From an uncultured Eubacteriales bacterium (GTDB lineage: Bacteria; Bacillota; Clostridia; UBA1381; UBA9506): a stretch of 7,492 bases of DNA. The stretch lies in assembly GCA_902478395.1 (NCBI GenBank), contig CABSKZ010000129.1, forward strand, positions 1 to 7,492, read 5' to 3'. The translations under genes and the position numbers were made by a program. The notes beneath the pieces were generated by a model. It saw nothing but the letters and a program-made list of their open reading frames with translations, did no database searches and was not told the DNA's origin. Of this stretch, positions 1-6,181 are shown one piece after another; within the stretch, counting starts at the first letter, position 1; every line of letters starts with the position of its first letter.

Positions 1-431
1 AGGACCAATGCCCAAATCGTATTGATCAATTTCAAATCCTTCACGAGCAAAAATGTAGGAATTAAGCCGCCGCCGAAAAACATGGTCACGATAATCATTC
101 CCATCCACACCTTGCGTCCGAGCAGATACTTTTTAGACAGCGGATACGCGAGCATTGTTGAAACGACAATTGCCAAAACAGTCGCTAATATTGTTTTTAA
201 AATTGTCCAAAAATAAGCGGATAAAAGCGTACCTTTTCGGAAAATATCGATATACGCGTCAAAGGTGGGATGCAGCGTAAACAAATGCAGGTTGACGGTG
301 CTCGCTTCACTTGGCGGGCTGATCGATATTATAATTTGCTGCCAGAATGGGAACACGATTGTCAGCGACAGCAGTATCATTAACGTCATATTACATATAT
401 TAAAAATCTTTTCGCCTGTTGTTTTAATCAT
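1..431 (-). CDS. ABC sugar transporter permease, YtcP/MalG type (3' end beyond left edge)
   Basis: These are the first 143 residues of the second permease of the importer, cut by the left edge at base 1. The protein begins MIKTTGEKIFN. It has a first membrane helix at about 11-38 (LMILLSLTIVFPFWQQIII), an outer loop with the family-typical LHLFTLHPTFDAYIDIF region, a second helix at about 73-98 (TILATVLAIVVSTMLAYPLS) and a third at about 108-130, followed by the YtcP signature FFGGGLIPTFLLVKDLKLIN. The EAA loop should lie beyond the edge. The family is close to B. subtilis YtcP and LplC. Its ATG is 12 bases after the LplB-type stop, so the two are almost certainly co-transcribed, and they should form the heterodimeric channel. 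The solute-binding protein usually encoded next would lie off the left side. Confidence 0.92.
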   Translation of the reverse strand, partial: MIKTTGEKIFNICNMTLMILLSLTIVFPFWQQIIISISPPSEASTVNLHLFTLHPTFDAYIDIFRKGTLLSAYFWTILKTILATVLAIVVSTMLAYPLSKKYLLGRKVWMGMIIVTMFFGGGLIPTFLLVKDLKLINTIWALV

Positions 432-436
432 ACCAT

Positions 437-444
437 CTCACCCC
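437..444 (-). promoter_or_regulatory. Ribosome binding site of the YtcP-type permease, touching the upstream stop
   Basis: GGGGTGAG on the minus strand, matching the GGTGA part of the anti-Shine-Dalgarno complement, lies about 5-6 bases before the ATG at 431. Its first G is the last base of the TAG stop of the preceding permease. This layout suits translational coupling of the two permease subunits. Confidence 0.65.
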
Positions 445-1424
445 TAAAATACAGTATAGTTTGCAAACTTCCCGACGAGCCAGTTGCTGGTAAGCACCAG
501 CACCAAGCTGATTAAGCTCTTCGCAAGGCCGACGGCAGCGGAAAGGCTGTATTGCGGCGTTGCTCCTACGCCGCCGTCCAGACCGCTGATTCTGAACACA
601 TACGTATCGATTGTATCAAACCATGGCCTGACGACATCGTTCTGCAGATTGTAAATCTGGTCAAAACTGCCGCCCAAAATGCCTCCAATGGCAAGCACAA
701 ACATAACTGCAATAATCCCTTTTAAGCACGGCAAGGTGATATAGATACACTGCTTGAAACGGTTAGCGCCGTCTATAACCGCTGATTCATACAATTCCGG
801 GCTAATGCTGGAGATACTCGCCAAATAAATGATGCTTCCATAACCAATTTCCTTCCATATGTTTGAGAGGAGCAAAACACCTAAAAATCCGTTTTTGGTT
901 TGCAGGATAATGGACGGGTTGGAAATGTTGAACACCTTGCAAATATATCCATAAAGCCCATATGAATTGGAAAGGAGTTGGAACACGACACCGGAAATAA
1001 CAATCCAGGACAAAAAGTGCGGAAGGTATGTAATCGTCTGCACCGTCTTTTTAAACCGGGGCGCTGTCAACTCATTCAGCAATATCGCAAGGATAATCGG
1101 ACAGGGAAATCCCGTCAAAATTTTTAATGAGCTTATCCAGAGCGTATTTTTTACGACCTGCCAGAAATACGGCAGGGATGTAAAAAATTCAAAGTGCTTC
1201 CAGCCAACCCATGGGCTGCCCCAAATGCCGTCAAAGATGTTGAAGTCCTTAAACGCGATGATAATTCCATACATGGGGATGTAATGAAATATGATAAAGT
1301 ACACTATCCCCGGAATAATCAATAACAAAAGAAACCTCTGACTAATGATTTTCTTAAAAACGCTTTCTTTTTTATCGAGAAGGCTTCCTCTGGGGGAATT
1401 CATTTTTTGAAGTGAATCGTTCAT
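444..1424 (-). CDS. lplB: ABC sugar transporter permease, LplB type
   Basis: This is a 326-residue inner-membrane permease of a CUT1-type carbohydrate ABC importer, the MalF-like half in the LplB branch that often serves complex oligosaccharides in Bacillota. Six hydrophobic segments are visible: about 31-52 (FLLLLIIPGIVYFIIFHYIP), 92-117, 130-153, 179-207, 236-260 and 293-318. The cytoplasmic EAA loop that contacts the ATPase is at about 212-232 (YESAVIDGANRFKQ then ITLP), with the conserved Gly and LP. The N-terminus up to about residue 30 is charged and cytoplasmic. The start chosen is the ATG at 1424, with AAGGAG 6 bases upstream; the longer frame to 1460 has no ribosome binding site. The stop (TAG) lies 12 bases before the next permease. 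The symbol reflects the family, since paralogues are common and the exact sugar is unknown. Confidence 0.92.
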   Translation of the reverse strand: MNDSLQKMNSPRGSLLDKKESVFKKIISQRFLLLLIIPGIVYFIIFHYIPMYGIIIAFKDFNIFDGIWGSPWVGWKHFEFFTSLPYFWQVVKNTLWISSLKILTGFPCPIILAILLNELTAPRFKKTVQTITYLPHFLSWIVISGVVFQLLSNSYGLYGYICKVFNISNPSIILQTKNGFLGVLLLSNIWKEIGYGSIIYLASISSISPELYESAVIDGANRFKQCIYITLPCLKGIIAVMFVLAIGGILGGSFDQIYNLQNDVVRPWFDTIDTYVFRISGLDGGVGATPQYSLSAAVGLAKSLISLVLVLTSNWLVGKFANYTVF

Positions 1425-1430
1425 AAATAA

Positions 1431-1436
1431 CTCCTT
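1431..1436 (-). promoter_or_regulatory. Ribosome binding site that sets the LplB-type permease start
   Basis: AAGGAG on the minus strand lies 6 bases before the ATG at 1424. The upstream in-frame ATG at 1460 is preceded only by an A/T-rich stretch and overlaps the gap after the lyase stop, so the shorter protein is preferred. Confidence 0.8.
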
Positions 1437-1466
1437 CTTTTCGGCGCACTTCCAGCGCATAGATTT

Positions 1467-4253
1467 TTATATATAAACTATATTGTTCTCATAGGTAAAG
1501 TCGATGTTCCTGCCGTTCCACGACACATAATCAATTGGCCGCTGTGAAAAGATTTTGATGCTGTTTTTCGGCAAATCCTCTCCCGTAAAAAGGTCAATCC
1601 CACCAGGATTGCGGCGGATTCCCAAACCATCTAACACCTCCGTGCAGGAAATCAGATTCACTTCGCCTTTACGAAGCGTTGTCGCTTTGCTGAGGGCAAT
1701 GAAACCAATTTTGCCTGTGCGGTCGGTTTCAATATAGGCCAGTTGTCCATCGGTGGAATAACCTGCGAATTCTCGCTGACTGCCGACATCATTTGAAGAA
1801 TAATAAAAGCCATTGTTGTTTCCAATACTGATTTTGAGTGCTGTCGCTGTCGTTGTAGCAATGTCTTTTAGAGGAATCCTCTCTACGCGGATGTTTTCTG
1901 TTTTGCCTTCGGGTACTGGGTACAGCACGGTGTCGAAAGTTTGGGCGCCTGTCACATTCTCGCGGACATATTGGATATAATCAGCCTTTATTTCCCTATA
2001 TTCCGGATGGAAAATATACATGTCCTCCCTGACCGCATCCAGCGTTTCACTGTCTGCCGGCACGACGTAGATGTTTGCGCCTTTTTCGTAGTGTGTCATA
2101 GCTGCTTTGGTTTTTGAATCAATTGTCATCCGGCTGTAAGCGTCCGGGTGCCAGCATTGTCTGTAGGTATGCTCCCCTTCCGGCGCGGTGATGCAATCTG
2201 ATACAATCCAGTAATGATTGTGCAGAAACAGCACCTTTCTTCTCACGCCGAAGCCGGGGTATATCAAATTCGAATCTCCGTCCGCCAAATCGAACAGTTT
2301 ATTGGAAATAAGGCTGAGATTCTGCGGGATATTGACCACAATATCCGGCGAACGTTTCTGGTCGCTGTTATCAATTTCTATCGTGTTGTGTGATATGGTT
2401 TTATGCCTGGTTTTTGCAAGAAGTGAACCAGGGCTGTATGACCCGTTTCCCGCTTCAACCAGAAGCAGGGAACCATATGCGCAGACATCCAGCCCCAAAT
2501 CGTCACAGTGCGAATGGTTGCCTCCGAAGTCTACGTGCATCATGGCTGAAAAGTCTCCTTTTTTCCAGCCGCTTCTCATAAATGTGATCGCCTTGCCAGG
2601 GTAAAAAACGGAATTGTAGTCCGGTTCAAGCCCGGCCTCCCCATCTGTGGAAAAATATGCAAAATGGGGATTGGGTTCAAAGTCATTTTCGTTGCGTGCG
2701 AAGGCCCGGATGTCGTTTCTTCCTCCGTCCCCCCACGGGATTGTATAGCCATAGTTCATTGTCATATTAAAATAATACCGGGTAAGCCTTTTGTACTGCT
2801 CCAGCATATACTGATAGGATGCGTCGTCTTTCCCGTCGGCGGCTTCCATCAGTTTCAGGCAGAGTTTGAGTTCCCCGATAACGCCAACAATATAACCGCA
2901 GGTCGATTCCAAATAGCTTCCGTCCGGCTTCATCGTCCTTCTGGAAAACAGCTCCACAAGGCGCGCTTTGCCGTGTGAATGCCATCCGTCCTGCACGATT
3001 TCCGGAACATATACGCACAGGCGGAAAAAGCCTACGCGTATGGCACTTTCCCAGTTTGCTGTTGGATGCACTACATCTTTTAATTCCACAAGATGTGCAT
3101 ACATATACTTCAGCTGAGCGGTAAGCACCTCTGGCGTAATGCAGCTGCTGTCGAGCGTACCGAAAAAGATTTCACACAGGTATTCCGTGCGCCAGCCTCC
3201 TTCAAGGACTCTCGGATAAATTCCCGACTTCTGCTGCGTATAAATGGAAATCAGCATTTCTAACGCACGGTAGGCGTATATCTGCTCTTTCTCCGCAGCG
3301 TACCTAGATATACACCAGCCTGCGGGATACAGGCGGCTGATAAAATTCAGCCATTCATACTCCACGCCCCAAACCTTTTCCAGCGACTCCGGGGCGGATT
3401 CACCTTCCCGCCAAACGTACCCTGTCTGTTTAAAGTTAAACACCTGGGGATAATGAGCGCTCCATGTAAGTGTGTTTTCGTCAAAATATTTTTCATTCGT
3501 AGGGGCGATGACAAATACCCGTTTATCGCCGCTTGTGCTTTTTGCATAAATCTTTAATTCAATGGAAGTGATATCGCCTTCTATACTGTCTGTATCAAAG
3601 CTGAAGTAAGGGCGTGCGGTATCAGAACCAAACGGCATATCCGGCGCACTTGCCGCCTCCCGCACGTAGAGGGTCCGCTCATTCCCATAATTCGTATCTT
3701 TATTCTTGCCGGCGCTGATATAAGTGTCTGCAATGGCGGGAAACATTTTCTTTATCCCGTCGGCGACTACCTCCAAAACAGCCGGATGCTTATCTGGATG
3801 CTCTTTACTGAGCACCTCTACACAACTGCCGTCCGCTTCGCAGTCCAGAAGGAAGTATGTCCTTGCCAACGTCGTCAGCTTTGCAGTGTAATATTTCCAT
3901 TCGGACGATACATTTGCCTCGCCCACGACATTATCATTTTGCAGGAATGAAAATACTTTTTCTTTCACCAATTCCGCTGCCAGGAAGGTATTTTGATTGA
4001 CCGCCACGTCATACTCCACAACTCCCGTGCGGTTCCTGTAATAATGGAGCAGGTTTTCCTTCGCTGTTTCGTAATCCCCCGCTTTTACACTGGCCAACAC
4101 ACTGCTCAATCCACTGAATTTATCGTATTGCAGAACAGGTGAGGTGCTCCATTTCTTTTTTGTTTCATTCCATACGCCAAAGAAAACAGTGTCCGGCATG
4201 TGTTGGGGGTCTTTCAGTTCCGGAAAAGATGATTTATCTTGTAACGCAGCCAA
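1467..4253 (-). CDS. Heparinase II/III-type polysaccharide lyase-like protein with inserted DNRLRE domain
   Basis: This 928-residue protein has the alpha-toroid plus beta-sandwich fold of heparinase II/III-type lyases, which cut uronic-acid glycans by beta-elimination. Numbering from the TTG at 4253: residues about 40-75 have the typical helical opening (SVLASVKAGDYETAKENLL, HYYRNR). Residues 173-273 are a DNRLRE/CBM96-like beta domain (ADTYISAGKNKDTNYG, PYFSFDTDSI, ENTLTWS). Residues about 295-515 form the toroid. The beta-sandwich then carries GGNHSHCDDLG with His580 and His582, and SHNTIEIDNSDQ at about 621. Candidate catalytic residues are Asn400 (TANWESA), Tyr454 (DGSYLESTCGY) and the HSH histidines. 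These assignments are by motif and are not proven. No signal peptide is visible, which suggests action on imported oligosaccharides. The TTG start is 41 bases past the GH31 stop, behind a perfect AGGAGG. The stop is 42 bases before the LplB-type permease start. The PL family and substrate are not identifiable here. Confidence 0.87.
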   Translation of the reverse strand: MAALQDKSSFPELKDPQHMPDTVFFGVWNETKKKWSTSPVLQYDKFSGLSSVLASVKAGDYETAKENLLHYYRNRTGVVEYDVAVNQNTFLAAELVKEKVFSFLQNDNVVGEANVSSEWKYYTAKLTTLARTYFLLDCEADGSCVEVLSKEHPDKHPAVLEVVADGIKKMFPAIADTYISAGKNKDTNYGNERTLYVREAASAPDMPFGSDTARPYFSFDTDSIEGDITSIELKIYAKSTSGDKRVFVIAPTNEKYFDENTLTWSAHYPQVFNFKQTGYVWREGESAPESLEKVWGVEYEWLNFISRLYPAGWCISRYAAEKEQIYAYRALEMLISIYTQQKSGIYPRVLEGGWRTEYLCEIFFGTLDSSCITPEVLTAQLKYMYAHLVELKDVVHPTANWESAIRVGFFRLCVYVPEIVQDGWHSHGKARLVELFSRRTMKPDGSYLESTCGYIVGVIGELKLCLKLMEAADGKDDASYQYMLEQYKRLTRYYFNMTMNYGYTIPWGDGGRNDIRAFARNENDFEPNPHFAYFSTDGEAGLEPDYNSVFYPGKAITFMRSGWKKGDFSAMMHVDFGGNHSHCDDLGLDVCAYGSLLLVEAGNGSYSPGSLLAKTRHKTISHNTIEIDNSDQKRSPDIVVNIPQNLSLISNKLFDLADGDSNLIYPGFGVRRKVLFLHNHYWIVSDCITAPEGEHTYRQCWHPDAYSRMTIDSKTKAAMTHYEKGANIYVVPADSETLDAVREDMYIFHPEYREIKADYIQYVRENVTGAQTFDTVLYPVPEGKTENIRVERIPLKDIATTTATALKISIGNNNGFYYSSNDVGSQREFAGYSTDGQLAYIETDRTGKIGFIALSKATTLRKGEVNLISCTEVLDGLGIRRNPGGIDLFTGEDLPKNSIKIFSQRPIDYVSWNGRNIDFTYENNIVYI
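3435..3737 (-). other. DNRLRE / CBM96-like domain within the lyase
   Basis: About 101 codons encode the pattern of DNRLRE domains: ADTYISAG at the start, DTNYG, then a charged strand (TLYVREA), a PYFSFDTDSI strand, an IELKIYA strand and an ENTLTWS close. These domains are usually non-catalytic modules, some of them glycan-binding (CBM96), in secreted proteins. Here the domain interrupts the N-terminal helical region of the lyase instead of sitting at one end. Confidence 0.8.
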
Positions 4254-4261
4254 AGCAAATG

Positions 4262-4267
4262 CCTCCT
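4262..4267 (-). promoter_or_regulatory. Ribosome binding site that sets the lyase start (TTG)
   Basis: A perfect AGGAGG on the minus strand lies 8 bases before an in-frame TTG at 4253-4251. The open frame extends 15 codons further, to another TTG at 4298 that overlaps the GH31 stop (TTGA), but no Shine-Dalgarno sequence precedes that one. The next ATG, 18 codons inside, also lacks one. The site therefore decides the start. Confidence 0.85.
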
Positions 4268-4294
4268 GAAATGATAGTAGTTCAAACCGTATCG

Positions 4295-6097
4295 TCAAGC
4301 TTTCACAAACAGCGCCAGGTCCATTAGACCAAAGGTTCTTTCATGCCATCCCTGGCTATAAATTTCACCTGTTTGGTAATTTTTCCATTGCCCTTCAGGA
4401 ATATAGAACTTCCTTGTGTCGCTTTCCGCCGTAAGCGGAGCCACCATATAACGGTCTCCCATCATGTATTGGTCTTCAATCTCATACGTCTGTTCATCTG
4501 TGGGATAATCCATGACCAACGCGCGGAACGGCGGTTTTCCGGTTGCCGCATATTGGTCGAACGCATCTTTTAAATAGGGAACGAATTCATACCTCAGACG
4601 AAATAGTTCTTTCACCATTTGCGTGACCTCTTCGGCCTCTTCCATCCGCTCACCGGCATTGTTTTTTGTCCTGTTAATCTGTTCCCACGGCGGATTCGGA
4701 ATGTACCATGCATCTACCTGGGCCAGCGGCGACAGGATAACCGTCTGAATCCGGCGTATAAAATCTTTTACACTCTCCGCAACACGGACCTCCGGCATCC
4801 AGAGCAACCCGGAAAAACCCATGCTGGCCATGCCGCGAATATAGTCTTTATGTGCATATAAATCGCTGTAGAGGACAAATGGATAAGGGCTTGCAAACGC
4901 ATGTGCGTTCCGTACCTGATGTACAGACGGTTCGTCAAACGCAGCGAGTATTGTCTGTTGGTACAGCATTCCCAGAAGGGAATGCATCTGTTCACCATCT
5001 AACCCCGACGGGAATTCCGCGCTGTTCGGGAACGACCAGCCGCTTGTGAAATCGCTTCCATCACATTCATCCAGCTTAAAGCCGCTGACACCAGCCTCTA
5101 CAAGGTTTTTCCTGTGATAATCCGCAAATATCTGCCGCGCTTGCGGTATCGAGAGATCCGGCACCAAGCCCTTCCACACCTCAAAATTCCCGCTGTATGC
5201 AAATAATTCGTCATAGATTGGCGATGTCGGGTGCACGAAAACATGTTCCCACAAATTCACCCGGTAGCCCATTTCCTTTGCCATGCTTAGAAATTCCTCA
5301 TGGCGTTTGGCGCGGTCTGAATCCCACGCGTAGGAACAGGAATATGCGTTAGACTGCCAGCCCGGTTCCAGACCAAAGACGGAACACGGAATCCCGTTTT
5401 CCTTAAACTTCTGCATCATGGCAATCCAGTCGTCAGAGTTTGATTTACTAAAATTCCGGTACCAGATGCCCAAAGCCCATTCTGGAAAACTTACGCCCCC
5501 GCCGGAAAACAGATTGTACTTCTGAACCGCTTCGAGCATATTCTCTCCAGCAAACACATAGATATCAATCCCTTTTGCCACCGGAACCTCAATCAGCATT
5601 TTTGCGCGGGTTTCCCTCAGATGTGAGGAATAGAGCGCGTCTTCCGTAATCTGGACATCATGTGCCCGTTTTTCCCCTATACTGGCACCTTTCTTTTTTG
5701 CCTGCCCACAGTAGAAGGATGCATACCGTGCAGTATCGACCAGCACGGCATACCCCTTAGTAGAAACATAATATGGGACGGGGGCATGACTGTCACCGCT
5801 GTCTGACAGCGGGTCCGCATTGGCCCGGACCTGTTTTTTCCGGCCCGTCTGTTTAAAGCCCTTCAGCTGTAGGCCAAAGCCGTAAATCTCTTCTGAATCA
5901 TCGAGTGGCAGCTTCAACACACATCCAGCGCTGGTGGACTTGAACTCCACTTCGTTTAAATCAAAGGGCATCTCTTTGTCTGCCAGTTTGTTTAATTCGC
6001 TTTCTTTTGCGCCGAACTGTTTAAATGTCATAGCGGTGAACTTTTCAGGTGTCCCAAACGTTAATTTGTATATCCCATTATACATTTTTTCATTCAT
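4295..6097 (-). CDS. GH31 family alpha-glycosidase (divergent, cytoplasmic)
   Basis: This is a retaining alpha-glycosidase of glycoside hydrolase family 31, predicted to release an alpha-linked sugar from imported oligosaccharides. The N-terminal beta-sandwich (about 1-200) contains EEIYGFGLQLKGF. The TIM barrel (about 205-455) opens with FPEWALGIWYRN. The proximal C-terminal beta domain (about 520-600) contains DQYMMGDRYMVAPLT and FYIPEGQWKNYQTGE. By motif alignment with YicI-type enzymes the nucleophile is Asp343 (GFKLDECDG) and the acid/base is Asp412 (VLYSDLY). The -1 subsite Asp of the usual FHFDCFW-type motif is replaced by Glu244 (FGLEPGW), and the canonical DIGG-type motif after the acid/base reads MPEVR. 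At 600 residues it is short for GH31, without a clear distal domain. No signal peptide or membrane segment is visible. The ATG at 6097 is chosen because AGGAG lies 9 bases upstream. The family call is firm. The glycone (xylose, glucose, galactose or other) is not determined. Confidence 0.9.
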   Translation of the reverse strand: MNEKMYNGIYKLTFGTPEKFTAMTFKQFGAKESELNKLADKEMPFDLNEVEFKSTSAGCVLKLPLDDSEEIYGFGLQLKGFKQTGRKKQVRANADPLSDSGDSHAPVPYYVSTKGYAVLVDTARYASFYCGQAKKKGASIGEKRAHDVQITEDALYSSHLRETRAKMLIEVPVAKGIDIYVFAGENMLEAVQKYNLFSGGGVSFPEWALGIWYRNFSKSNSDDWIAMMQKFKENGIPCSVFGLEPGWQSNAYSCSYAWDSDRAKRHEEFLSMAKEMGYRVNLWEHVFVHPTSPIYDELFAYSGNFEVWKGLVPDLSIPQARQIFADYHRKNLVEAGVSGFKLDECDGSDFTSGWSFPNSAEFPSGLDGEQMHSLLGMLYQQTILAAFDEPSVHQVRNAHAFASPYPFVLYSDLYAHKDYIRGMASMGFSGLLWMPEVRVAESVKDFIRRIQTVILSPLAQVDAWYIPNPPWEQINRTKNNAGERMEEAEEVTQMVKELFRLRYEFVPYLKDAFDQYAATGKPPFRALVMDYPTDEQTYEIEDQYMMGDRYMVAPLTAESDTRKFYIPEGQWKNYQTGEIYSQGWHERTFGLMDLALFVKA

Positions 6098-6106
6098 ATA
6101 TGACTG

Positions 6107-6111
6107 CTCCT
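6107..6111 (-). promoter_or_regulatory. Ribosome binding site of the GH31 gene
   Basis: AGGAG on the minus strand lies 9 bases before the ATG at 6097. It favours this start over the in-frame ATG three codons later (Met5 is the next Met). It sits in the 84-base gap after the SLH gene, where no convincing -35/-10 pair, cre box or terminator was found. Confidence 0.7.
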
Positions 6112-6181
6112 ATATTCATGTAATTTCATATTGTTTCTTCCCTGACATAAGTCCACCGCTATTCACCTGTTCAAATGCTGT

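Noticed and set aside
1444..1458. Small inverted repeat (GCGC...GCGC) between the lyase stop and the permease ribosome binding site
   Set aside because: The stem is only four to five pairs, including a wobble, with no T-run after it. It is too weak to be called a terminator or processing site.
1425..1460. Twelve-codon N-terminal extension of the LplB-type permease (ATG at 1460)
   Set aside because: No ribosome binding site precedes the ATG at 1460, while AAGGAG at good spacing precedes the ATG at 1424.
2218..2604. Plus-strand open frame of 128 codons, and other plus-strand frames across the window
   Set aside because: They lie antisense to well-supported genes, have no recognisable domains or convincing ribosome binding sites, and are explained as shadows of minus-strand coding sequence.
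6098..6181. Possible promoter upstream of the GH31 gene (TTGAAC at the right end of the gap)
   Set aside because: No acceptable -10 box stands 16-18 bases downstream of TTGAAC and no cre-like operator was found, so no promoter is claimed.
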